Shown: positions 8,067-14,628 of the stretch, one piece after another
How the letters are laid out: every line of letters starts with the position of its first letter
Numbering within the stretch: position 1 is the stretch's first letter
Origin: an uncultured Bacteroides sp.
Lineage (GTDB): Bacteria > Bacteroidota > Bacteroidia > Bacteroidales > Bacteroidaceae
DNA: 15,944 nt
NCBI GenBank assembly: GCA_900556625.1
Contig: USPQ01000060.1
Location: 1 to 15,944 of the forward strand
Direction: 5' to 3'
The notes under the pieces: generated by a model
What the model saw: the letters and a program-made list of their open reading frames with translations, nothing else
Database searches by the model: none
Told to the model about the DNA's origin: nothing
Translations under genes and position numbers: made by a program

Positions 8067-8099
8067 GGTGATAAGTAGTGTTGTAGTAGTTAGATATAT

Positions 8100-8180
8100 C
8101 ACCACAGATTACGCAGATGAACACAGATAAATTCAAAAGAGAGAAGAAAAGAATCTGTGAAATACACGTAATCTGTGGTG
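8100..8180. repeat. Palindromic intergenic element, copy 2, between xylA and xylE
   Basis: Perfect 14-nt terminal inverted repeats, CACCACAGATTACG (8100-8113) and CGTAATCTGTGGTG (8167-8180), enclose an inner pair, CACAGAT (8122-8128) with ATCTGTG (8153-8159). The outer arms share ACCACAGATTAC with the element at 4644-4746, and the inner pairs share CACAGAT, so the two are copies of one family. The element starts 6 nt after the xylA stop codon and ends 33 nt before the xylE start. The xyl mRNA therefore carries a long hairpin exactly at this junction. Confidence 0.85.
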
Positions 8181-8186
8181 GGTTAA

Positions 8187-9503
8187 TTAGCAATACATAT
8201 TCAAGATTGCTTCATAAAGTTCTTGTTTGCCACTAGTCTGTTTCGGTTCGCCATTTGCTTTAGCATAAGCAACCACGTCTTCCAACGTTAATTTGCCATC
8301 TTCAAATTCCTTACCTTTACCAGCATCGAATGAAGCGTAACGGTCAGCCAACATTTTCTTATACGGAGATTCGTTCAACAGAGCTGCTGCGCTTTCCAAT
8401 GCACGAGCCATAGCATCCATACCTGCGATGTGAGCAATGAAGATATCTTCCAGGTCAGTAGAGTTACGACGAGTTTTAGCGTCGAAGTTTGTTCCACCGT
8501 TACCCAAGCCACCATTACGGATAATTTGCATCATGGCCTGTGTCAGTTCGTAGTTGTCAATCGGGAATTGGTCTGTATCCCAACCATTCTGATAATCACC
8601 ACGATTAGCGTCGATAGAACCCAACATACCGTTGTCTACTGCCACTGCCAATTCGTGTTCAAAAGTATGACCGGCCAAAGTTGCATGGTTTACTTCAATA
8701 TTCACTTTGAAATCTTTGTCGAGACCATGAGCTTTCAAGAAGCCGATTACAGTTTCCGTATCTACATCATATTGGTGTTTAGTGGGCTCCATCGGTTTCG
8801 GTTCGATCAGGAAAGTACCTTTGAAACCACGGGCACGAGCATAGTCACGAGCGATAGTCAACATCTGTGCCAAGTGTTCTTTTTCACGTTTCTGATCTGT
8901 GTTCAGAAGAGACATATAGCCTTCACGACCACCCCAGAATACATAGTTCTGACCACCCAATTCGATAGTTGCGTCGATTGCATTCTTGATCTGAACAGCA
9001 GCACGAGCTACTACGTCAAAATCAGGATTAGTAGCAGCACCGTTCATATAACGTGCATGACCAAATACATTGGCAGTACCCCACAACAGTTTGATGCCTG
9101 TTTCAGTTTGTTTTTGTTTTGCATAAGCTACAATTTCTTTCAGATTGGCCTCATATTCTTCAATGCTTGCACCTTCAGAAACCAAATCCACATCGTGGAA
9201 ACAGTAGTATTCGATACCGATTTTCTGCATGAATTCGAAACCTGCATCCATTTTATTTTTTGCAGCTTGAACAGCGTCTGCGTTACCGTTCCAAGGGAAT
9301 TGTTTTGTTCCGCCACCGAACTGGTCACCGCCTTCAGCACACAATGTATGCCACCATGCCATAGAGAATTTCAACCAGTCTTTCATCTTCTTTCCATTGA
9401 TTACTTTCTCTGCATCATAATAGTGGAATGCCATCGGATTTTTGCTATCCTTGCCTTCAAACTTAATCTTTTCAATTCCAGGGAAAAACTCTTTTGTTGC
9501 CAT
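8187..9503 (-). CDS. xylA: D-xylose isomerase
   Basis: Converts D-xylose to D-xylulose in the cytoplasm, using two divalent metal ions. The protein is 438 residues from ATG at 9503-9501 (MATKEFFPGI), the usual start and length for the Bacteroides enzyme; upstream in-frame codons are not conserved-looking. Catalytic and metal residues can be read: H103 and D106 (CFHDVDLV), E234 and K236 (IEPKP), E270 and H273 (IEVNHATLAGH), D298, D309 and D311 (IDANRGD then DTDQF), and D341 (NFDAK). It belongs to the group II isomerases, the same group as the anaerobic fungal Piromyces enzyme thought to derive from Bacteroidota. Lies 70 nt after xylB and 120 nt before xylE in one transcription unit. A 359-codon open frame on the opposite strand is a codon-usage shadow. 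Confidence 0.98.
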   Translation of the reverse strand: MATKEFFPGIEKIKFEGKDSKNPMAFHYYDAEKVINGKKMKDWLKFSMAWWHTLCAEGGDQFGGGTKQFPWNGNADAVQAAKNKMDAGFEFMQKIGIEYYCFHDVDLVSEGASIEEYEANLKEIVAYAKQKQTETGIKLLWGTANVFGHARYMNGAATNPDFDVVARAAVQIKNAIDATIELGGQNYVFWGGREGYMSLLNTDQKREKEHLAQMLTIARDYARARGFKGTFLIEPKPMEPTKHQYDVDTETVIGFLKAHGLDKDFKVNIEVNHATLAGHTFEHELAVAVDNGMLGSIDANRGDYQNGWDTDQFPIDNYELTQAMMQIIRNGGLGNGGTNFDAKTRRNSTDLEDIFIAHIAGMDAMARALESAAALLNESPYKKMLADRYASFDAGKGKEFEDGKLTLEDVVAYAKANGEPKQTSGKQELYEAILNMYC

Positions 9504-9522
9504 AATTAATAATGTTTTTAGT

Positions 9523-9558
9523 GTGAGAATGCACCAATATGAACAGCACATTACTCAC
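9523..9558 (-). other. Small hairpin in the xylB-xylA gap
   Basis: GTGAGAATG (9523-9531) can pair with CATTACTCAC (9549-9558), giving nine pairs with one bulged base and a 17-nt loop. In the xyl mRNA it sits about 20 nt before the xylA start codon. It could mark an RNA processing or stability site; there is no independent support. Confidence 0.35.
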
Positions 9559-9573
9559 GATGTTATACTTAGA

Positions 9574-11064
9574 TTATTTACTCATTGATTTTTCTAAACG
9601 ATACTTCCATTTAGCATACGCGTCCGCATATTCCTGGCGTTTAGCCATATTAGGCTCAATCACATCCAATTTGTCAAGCGTAGCAAATGCCTCATTATTA
9701 TCTTTATAGATACCTGCACCAATACCTGCACCTTTCGCAGCACCTACCGAACCATCCGTATCGTAAAGCTCAATGGTGGCTCCGGTCACTCCAGCCAACG
9801 TATCACGGAAGATAGAACTCAAGAACATATTGGCGTGTCCGGCATGAATCATCTTCACAGGAATCCCCATCTGCTCCATTATATCAATGCCATACTTGAA
9901 GGAGAACACAATCCCCTCTTGAGCTGCACGAATAATGTGATGTTTGCCATGTGCGTTGAAATCCAGTCCGCGAATACTACATCCGATTTCTTTATTGTTC
10001 AGCATACGCTCGGCGCCGTTGCCAAAAGGCAGAATACTGATTCCCGCGCTGCCGATAGGAGCTTTAGAAGCCAACACATTCATTTCATTATAAGATATTC
10101 CTTCGGGAGCTATATTTCGTTTTACCCATGAATTAAGAATACCTGTTCCGTTGATGCATAGCAATACTCCCAAACGTGTTTGGTCTATTGCATGATTGAC
10201 ATGAGCAAAGGTATTGACGCGCGATTGCGGATCATAATTTACTTCACCGTTCACTCCGTAAACCACTCCCGACGTTCCCGCCGTAGAAGCTATCTCTCCC
10301 GGATTGAATACATTTAAAGAAAGAGCGTTATTAGGTTGGTCACCGGCGCGGTAAGTAATCGGTGTTCCTTCTTTCAAACCCAACTCCTTAGCTGCTATCA
10401 CATTGACACGTCCCTGCTCTGCAAAGGTCAGTTTAATATCTGCAATCAAAGAAGAGTCGAATCCGTAATAATCCATTAGGAAGTCAGCCACCCGGTTGTT
10501 CTTGAAATCCCACAACATACCTTCCGAAAGTCCGGAAACGGTTGTGCAAATCTCTCCACTCAACTTCATGGCAATATAATCACCCGGCAGCATTATCTTG
10601 TAAATCTGCTCATAGATGGCAGGCTCGTTTTCTTTAATCCATGCCAACTTGGAAGCTGTAAAGTTTCCCGGCGAGTTCAACAAATGAGAAAGACATCTCT
10701 CCTCTCCGATCGTTTCAAACGCTTTCTGTCCGTATGGCACAGCACGGGAATCACACCAAATAATAGCGGGACGCAACACATGCTGATCCTTATCAACGCA
10801 TACCAATCCATGCATCTGATACGAGATGCCGATAGCTTTAATTTCAGCAGCACTCACTCCGGATTCGGTCATAATAGCTTGTGTAGCCAACTTTAAATTT
10901 CCCCACCAACTCTCCGGGTCTTGTTCCGCCCATCCGGGATTTACTGCGATAATGTCCGCCTCTGTTTTCGGAAAGAATGCCGATGATACACATTTGCCTG
11001 TTTCAGCATTTACCAAACTCGCTTTTACGGACGAGCTACCTATGTCATAACCTAATAGAAACAT
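9574..11064 (-). CDS. xylB: Xylulokinase (FGGY family)
   Basis: Phosphorylates D-xylulose to D-xylulose 5-phosphate with ATP, feeding the pentose phosphate pathway. The protein has 496 residues from ATG at 11064-11062 (MFLLGYDIGSS), a normal length for the family. Visible features are the N-terminal phosphate loop YDIGSSSVKASL with D7, GWAEQDPESWW (44-54), the substrate-side QMHG (83-86), the catalytic aspartate D242 in AGDQPNNA, and the second phosphate motif STAGTSG (260-266). FGGY kinases share one fold across several sugars; the xylA and xylE neighbours make xylulose the clear choice. It follows the regulator gene by 118 nt. No exact TAnnTTTG box lies in that gap, so it is probably co-transcribed with the regulator or uses an atypical promoter. 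Confidence 0.96.
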   Translation of the reverse strand: MFLLGYDIGSSSVKASLVNAETGKCVSSAFFPKTEADIIAVNPGWAEQDPESWWGNLKLATQAIMTESGVSAAEIKAIGISYQMHGLVCVDKDQHVLRPAIIWCDSRAVPYGQKAFETIGEERCLSHLLNSPGNFTASKLAWIKENEPAIYEQIYKIMLPGDYIAMKLSGEICTTVSGLSEGMLWDFKNNRVADFLMDYYGFDSSLIADIKLTFAEQGRVNVIAAKELGLKEGTPITYRAGDQPNNALSLNVFNPGEIASTAGTSGVVYGVNGEVNYDPQSRVNTFAHVNHAIDQTRLGVLLCINGTGILNSWVKRNIAPEGISYNEMNVLASKAPIGSAGISILPFGNGAERMLNNKEIGCSIRGLDFNAHGKHHIIRAAQEGIVFSFKYGIDIMEQMGIPVKMIHAGHANMFLSSIFRDTLAGVTGATIELYDTDGSVGAAKGAGIGAGIYKDNNEAFATLDKLDVIEPNMAKRQEYADAYAKWKYRLEKSMSK

Positions 11065-11182
11065 AATTTTATTTACGATTAAACGATTTACTATTTACGA
11101 TTTAACGCTCAATGCCCGACAATTAATACTATAACATTCAACGCCTAATACTTAATATTATACCTAATACTTGAATAAAATC
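11065..11182 (-). promoter_or_regulatory. xylB leader with short repeated words
   Basis: This AT-rich gap contains three TAATACT words (11124-11130, 11146-11152, 11165-11171), the last two within a CCTAATACTT direct repeat 19 nt apart. It also has two related 13-mers, AACGCTCAATGCC (11104-11116) and AACATTCAACGCC (11133-11145), and TTTACGAT-type repeats near the xylB start. Repeats at about helical spacing are compatible with regulator binding, but the words also resemble dispersed low-complexity sequence seen upstream of ileS and downstream of glnA in this window. Confidence 0.35.
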
Positions 11183-11914
11183 TTACCGTCTTACTTTATT
11201 ATATATCTTCTTGTCAAATTTATAATAACGTGCAGCCCGGTGAGCCACGCCTTGTTGCTTTTCTTCCAAAGGAACTACATATTCCATCATGGCTATTTTT
11301 TTATGGAAGTTACGTACATCCACAGTTTTGTCATATACCAACTCAAAAAGAATTCTCAATTGTGCAGCTGTAAATTTACGCGGAAGCAGTTCGAACAACA
11401 TGGAAGGATTAAATTCTACGAACTGACGAATATAAGTCATTGCTTCCTTAATAATCAGATTATGATCAAAAGCTAATGTTTTCACATCTTTCAAAGCAAT
11501 CCAACAAGCCTGGTGATCATCCAGGTTCTTGTCCAATGTACGGTCTATCTTGACCATAGACAGATAAGCTATAGTCACAATACGCTCTACCCTCGATTGC
11601 ATAGCCCGTTCCAACCAGCGCACATCTTTGGGGTTACTGGTTCTGTTTTTAGAGCCGAATGCCTTAAACTGCATCAGATTTACATTTTTAAGTCCTGTCA
11701 ATTCGTACAAGACACGTTGTGCAGCTTCGTCCAGATCTTCATCCATATATATAAGACTTCCGGGAAGTTTCATATCGTGATATACTTCACCATTATCTTC
11801 ACCCGCACGTTTCACAAGCAACACTTTCAGTTGTTCTCCGTCAAAACCAATCACAACACAATCCACTGATATATGATTGTTGGCCAAAGGGGTATTTTTC
11901 TGTATATTATGCAT
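11183..11914 (-). CDS. xylR: NUDIX-related transcriptional regulator of xylose genes (NrtR/AraR-like)
   Basis: Probable DNA-binding regulator of the adjacent xyl genes. I place the start at ATG 11914-11912 (MHNIQKNTPL), giving 243 residues; the longer reading needs TTG inside the promoter. Residues about 14-160 form a NUDIX-like domain, but the box around G52-L75 is degraded. RVLYELTGL (67-75) replaces REUxEExGU, losing two of the metal-binding glutamates, so it should sense a ligand rather than hydrolyse nucleotides. Residues about 168-240 form the NrtR-type winged helix with LLPRKFTAAQLRILFELVYD and the RNFHKKI stretch. In Bacteroides, an arabinose regulator of this architecture (AraR) is known to bind L-arabinose and DNA. 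By position this one probably answers to xylose or a derivative; that is inference. The gene symbol follows that role. First gene of the operon and probably autoregulated. Confidence 0.88.
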   Translation of the reverse strand: MHNIQKNTPLANNHISVDCVVIGFDGEQLKVLLVKRAGEDNGEVYHDMKLPGSLIYMDEDLDEAAQRVLYELTGLKNVNLMQFKAFGSKNRTSNPKDVRWLERAMQSRVERIVTIAYLSMVKIDRTLDKNLDDHQACWIALKDVKTLAFDHNLIIKEAMTYIRQFVEFNPSMLFELLPRKFTAAQLRILFELVYDKTVDVRNFHKKIAMMEYVVPLEEKQQGVAHRAARYYKFDKKIYNKVRR

Positions 11915-11935
11915 ATATATTTCTTTAAGACGATG

Positions 11936-11967
11936 CAAATATAGAAGAGAAATGCAGTCCCAACAAA
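11936..11967 (-). promoter_or_regulatory. Promoter of the xylR-xylBAE unit
   Basis: The minus strand shows TTTG (plus 11964-11967), 20 nt, then TATATTTG (plus 11936-11943), a full match to the Bacteroidota -33/-7 pattern. It ends 22 nt before the regulator's ATG, so the leader is very short. This rules out the upstream TTG start, which would overlap the -7 box. Confidence 0.75.
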
Positions 11968-12222
11968 AATAATAGATATGCTATAAAACATTGTTTTTCA
12001 TATATATACATATCATATACCATACAATATGTACAGTTGGCGTTATCTTACAATTTACAATATGTATTTTAGCTATTCGTAGGAGGAGTAATTGTATAAA
12101 GTACGAAAACTATATTCGCACTTTATTATCAGCACTTTTCGCATTTGTACCGATAGATTAAAATACCGGTACTTATTGTATTTTAAACGATATGTCCTTT
12201 TGTACCTTATCGTTTTTTATCC
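11944..12222. promoter_or_regulatory. Divergent control region between xylR and thiD
   Basis: No gene is visible here. The region holds two identical near-palindromes, TACAATATGTA (12023-12033 and 12056-12066), spaced 33 nt apart, which is about three helical turns. It also holds an inverted repeat, AAAGTACGAA (12098-12107) with TTCGCACTTT (12115-12124), 9 of 10 paired. A perfect TACCGGTA (12165-12172) lies closer to thiD. These are candidate operators; which protein binds them is unknown. Confidence 0.4.
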
Positions 12223-12230
12223 TATCTTTG
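12199..12230 (+). promoter_or_regulatory. Promoter of thiD
   Basis: TTTG (12199-12202), 20 nt, then TATCTTTG (12223-12230) is an exact match to the Bacteroidota pattern, 25 nt before the thiD ATG. The short leader leaves no room for a TPP riboswitch, and no thi-box sequence is seen. Confidence 0.75.
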
Positions 12231-12255
12231 CAACCTAAATATCAAAAAAACTAAA

Positions 12256-13092
12256 ATGAAACATCATCCTGTCATTTTATCCATTGCCGGTTCCGATTGT
12301 TCGGGAGGTGCAGGTATTCAAGCGGATATAAAAGCAATCTCAGCATTAGGAGGATATGCGGCTTCGGCCATTACCGCAATTACCGTACAGAATACATTAG
12401 GAGTGCACACTGTACAGGCTATGTCCCCCGAAATCGTTCGCGGACAAATAGAAGCTGTTATGGAGGATCTCCAACCTGTTGCGCTAAAAATAGGTATGAT
12501 AAATGACATTCAGATCGTCCGTGTCATTTCTGACTGTATCCGAAAATATACTCCGCAATATATCGTTTACGATCCTGTGATGGTATCCACCAGTCGACAA
12601 AAACTAATGACGGACGAGGCCATAGAAGAAATAAAGAAAGAACTGTTACCGCTCGTCACTTTAGCTACTCCAAATCTTGACGAAACAGCCGTACTTATCG
12701 GTAACCCCATCCATAACATTCAGGAAATGCAGGAAGCCGCCAAACTACTGACGGAACATTATCATATCAGTATATTAGTAAAAGGCGGACATCTGGAAGG
12801 TGATCTAATGTCCGACTTCCTATATACCTCCGAATCTGCTTCCTATATATATAAGGAGAAAAAAATAGAAAGTAATAATCTGCACGGAACAGGGTGTACC
12901 CTCTCTTCCGCAATTGCCACTTATCTGGCAAAAGGATATCCCTTACACGAATCTATCCGCCACGCCAAAGCCTATATTACCCAAGCCATTCTTGCCGGAA
13001 AAGAGTTACACATCGGTCATGGCAACGGTCCGTTATGGCATTTTCCGGACTCCGTTGCACAAATGTGTACAATTTGTGCGGTTGTATCATAA
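12256..13092 (+). CDS. thiD: Hydroxymethylpyrimidine kinase / HMP-phosphate kinase
   Basis: Phosphorylates 4-amino-5-hydroxymethyl-2-methylpyrimidine and its monophosphate to the pyrophosphate used in thiamine synthesis; a cytoplasmic ribokinase-family enzyme. The 278-residue product starts MKHHPVILSIAG. It shows the substrate loop AGSDCSGGAGIQAD (11-24), the AITVQNT stretch (41-47), YDPVMV (105-110) and the ATP/anion-hole motif GTGCTLSSA (211-219) with the expected cysteine C214. Pyridoxal kinases are related, but the GSDxSGGAGIQAD loop and length favour ThiD. It is alone here, not in a thi cluster, which fits a salvage role (inference). Divergent from xylR, with its own promoter; fabD follows after 50 nt in the same direction. 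Confidence 0.94.
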   Translation: MKHHPVILSIAGSDCSGGAGIQADIKAISALGGYAASAITAITVQNTLGVHTVQAMSPEIVRGQIEAVMEDLQPVALKIGMINDIQIVRVISDCIRKYTPQYIVYDPVMVSTSRQKLMTDEAIEEIKKELLPLVTLATPNLDETAVLIGNPIHNIQEMQEAAKLLTEHYHISILVKGGHLEGDLMSDFLYTSESASYIYKEKKIESNNLHGTGCTLSSAIATYLAKGYPLHESIRHAKAYITQAILAGKELHIGHGNGPLWHFPDSVAQMCTICAVVS

Positions 13093-13107
13093 AATTCCGT
13101 AACTTTG
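13073..13107 (+). promoter_or_regulatory. Promoter of fabD
   Basis: TAACTTTG (13100-13107) is an exact -7 match. TTTG (13073-13076) lies 23 nt upstream, slightly far and inside the end of thiD. The -7 box is 35 nt before the fabD ATG, so fabD can be expressed independently of thiD. Confidence 0.6.
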
Positions 13108-13142
13108 CACCCGCAATTAAAAACCAATTAAATAATAAAAAT

Positions 13143-14030
13143 ATGAAAGCATTTGTATTTCCCGGTCAAGGCGCTCAATTCGTAGGAATGGGTAAGGACC
13201 TGTATGAAAACTCAGCTTTAGCAAAAGAATTGTTTGAAAAAGCAAATGATATCCTCGGATATCGCATTACAGATATCATGTTCAACGGCACAGACGAAGA
13301 CCTCCGCCAGACAAAAGTTACTCAACCTGCCGTATTCCTCCACTCTGTCATATCCGCTCTTTGCATGGGCGATGACTTCAAACCGGAAATGACAGCTGGT
13401 CACTCACTTGGTGAATTCTCAGCTTTGGTAGCTGCCGGTGCTCTGACTTTTGAAGATGGACTTAAATTGGTTTATGCACGTGCAATGGCTATGCAAAAAG
13501 CCTGTGAGGCTACTCCGTCCACTATGGCCGCTATCATCGCACTGTCGGATGAAAAAGTAGAAGAAATCTGCGCATCTGTAAATGCAGAAGGCGAAGTTTG
13601 TGTACCTGCCAACTATAATTGTCCGGGACAAATCGTTATCTCCGGGTCTATTCCGGGCATCGAAAAGGCTTGTGAACTGATGAAAACTGCCGGAGCCAAA
13701 CGCGCTCTTCCATTGAAAGTAGGTGGTGCTTTTCATTCTCCGTTAATGGATCCTGCTAAAATAGAATTGGAAGCTGCCATTAAAGCTACGGAAGTTCACA
13801 CTCCTAAATGTCCGGTATACCAAAATGTAGATGCACTTCCCCACACTGATCCTGCAGAAATCAAAAAGAATCTGGTTGCACAGCTGACTGCTTCTGTACG
13901 CTGGACTCAATCAGTTAAAAATATGATAGCTGACGGTGCTACGGATTTCACTGAATGTGGACCGGGTGCAGTACTTCAAGGATTGATTAAGAAAATCGAT
14001 AGTTCAGTGAGTGCTCACGGTATCGCATAA
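13143..14030 (+). CDS. fabD: Malonyl-CoA:ACP transacylase
   Basis: Moves the malonyl group from CoA to acyl carrier protein to supply fatty acid chain elongation (type II FAS, cytoplasm). The 295-residue protein starts at ATG 13143 (MKAFVFPGQG); an open frame extends 83 codons further upstream but overlaps thiD and looks non-coding. Motifs are complete: PGQG (7-10), TQPA (60-63), the nucleophile elbow GHSLGE with S88 (86-91), the carboxylate-binding arginine R113 (YARAMAM), and the second catalytic histidine H198 (GAFHSPLM). Length is close to the usual 300-310. It is not beside the other fab genes here, and is followed by a strong terminator. Confidence 0.96.
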   Translation: MKAFVFPGQGAQFVGMGKDLYENSALAKELFEKANDILGYRITDIMFNGTDEDLRQTKVTQPAVFLHSVISALCMGDDFKPEMTAGHSLGEFSALVAAGALTFEDGLKLVYARAMAMQKACEATPSTMAAIIALSDEKVEEICASVNAEGEVCVPANYNCPGQIVISGSIPGIEKACELMKTAGAKRALPLKVGGAFHSPLMDPAKIELEAAIKATEVHTPKCPVYQNVDALPHTDPAEIKKNLVAQLTASVRWTQSVKNMIADGATDFTECGPGAVLQGLIKKIDSSVSAHGIA

Positions 14031-14043
14031 ACAGAAACAACAT

Positions 14044-14091
14044 AATAAGAAAGGCGTGTCGGTTATCACCAACACGCCTTTCTTTATTTTT
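14044..14091. terminator. Hairpin terminator between fabD and the RRM gene
   Basis: AAGAAAGGCGTGT (14047-14059) pairs perfectly with ACACGCCTTTCTT (14072-14084), and GGT/ACC extends the inner stem. It is followed by TATTTTT on the plus side and has an A-rich tract on the other, so it can serve both convergent genes, most strongly fabD. Confidence 0.9.
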
Positions 14092-14108
14092 CGGCTGTAT
14101 ATCCAGTC

Positions 14109-14354
14109 TTAGTTTCTTGGTAAAGCTTCTTTCACTACCATTGAACGACCTACATATTCTGCACCGTTCAATTGCTTGATAGCGTTGTTAGCTTCTGTAT
14201 CATCCGGCATTTCGATAAACGCAAAGCCTTTTGATCTTCTAGTTTCACGGTCTGTGATTAACTTTACTGAAGCAACTGTTCCATACTCTTCCATTACATT
14301 TCTCAGGTCTGATTCCTTAACATTATAGCTAAGATTTCCAATGTACAAATTCAT
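14109..14354 (-). CDS. Small single-RRM RNA-binding protein
   Basis: An 81-residue protein made of one RNA recognition motif. RNP-2 is LYIGNL (3-8) and RNP-1 is KGFAFIEM (42-49), with the aromatic residues Y4, F44 and F46 that stack on RNA all present. The basic stretch TDRETRRSKG precedes RNP-1. The tail after the fold is only a few residues (KEALPRN), without the glycine-rich extension of cyanobacterial relatives. Bacteroidota commonly encode several such proteins, and in B. thetaiotaomicron members of this group affect global gene expression, including polysaccharide use. Which transcripts this one binds is unknown. Transcribed from its own promoter; convergent with fabD. Confidence 0.93.
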   Translation of the reverse strand: MNLYIGNLSYNVKESDLRNVMEEYGTVASVKLITDRETRRSKGFAFIEMPDDTEANNAIKQLNGAEYVGRSMVVKEALPRN

Positions 14355-14361
14355 AAAAATA

Positions 14362-14393
14362 CAAATATAAAAAATTAATAATTCAATAAGAAA
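14362..14393 (-). promoter_or_regulatory. Promoter of the RRM gene
   Basis: Minus-strand TATATTTG (plus 14362-14369) is an exact -7 box only 7 nt from the ATG. A TTTC (plus 14390-14393) lies 20 nt further upstream, one mismatch from the -33 box. The implied leader is nearly absent; a weaker alternative, TTTCTTTG (plus 14495-14502), would instead give a leader of about 140 nt. Confidence 0.5.
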
Positions 14394-14628
14394 GTTTTGG
14401 GAAGAGCTAAATTAGAGATGGATATGCTCAAATAAATGAGAAGATTCATGTAAAATAATCAAATCGCAATAAACCTCTTTATTGTTGTTGATGCAAAGAA
14501 AAGCATTATTTAGGGATATCGCACTATGTTAGCCCCTTTTTCTTCTCATAAAACATCTTTTTTATGAAAATAGGCCAATACTTAACGTTCAATATCCCTA
14601 AAAAAAGCCTTATACCTTTATAATCTCA
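14394..14628. other. Structured intergenic stretch after glnA
   Basis: No gene is seen. The stretch has a perfect 11-bp inverted repeat, TTTAGGGATAT (14509-14519) with ATATCCCTAAA (14592-14602). Inside that lies a second stem, TCATAAAA (14546-14553) with TTTTATGA (14560-14567). A separate perfect stem-loop, CAATAAA-CCTC-TTTATTG, lies at 14467-14484. On the minus strand the outer repeat begins 27 nt after the glnA stop, right after a run of seven T, so it may form the glnA 3' end or belong to the leader of the RRM gene. Confidence 0.5.

Noticed and set aside
8067..8105. Longer xylE start (GTG at 8105).
   Set aside because: It would begin inside the arm of the palindromic element and add a Thr/Leu-rich tail not seen in sugar porters; ATG at 8066 fits the family.
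8430..9509. A 359-codon open frame on the plus strand, antisense to xylA.
   Set aside because: It lies wholly within a fully conserved xylA, its translation is rich in F, H, C and S without any recognisable domain, and long antisense frames are a known by-product of codon bias in highly expressed genes.
11124..11171. CRISPR-like or tandem repeat array in the xylB leader.
   Set aside because: The repeated units are only 7-10 nt, unevenly spaced (22 and 19 nt) and without unique spacers of constant length.
12031..12087. A 17-codon frame followed by an AGGAGGAG sequence in the xylR/thiD gap.
   Set aside because: Too short, no downstream start at a useful spacing from the purine-rich tract, and Bacteroidota rarely rely on such ribosome-binding sites.
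12231..12255. TPP riboswitch before thiD.
   Set aside because: The predicted leader is only about 20 nt and no thi-box CTGAGA-type core is visible upstream.
12894..13142. N-terminal extension of fabD by 83 codons.
   Set aside because: It overlaps the conserved end of thiD and the fabD promoter, and FabD proteins begin at the FVFPGQG region, which directly follows the ATG at 13143.
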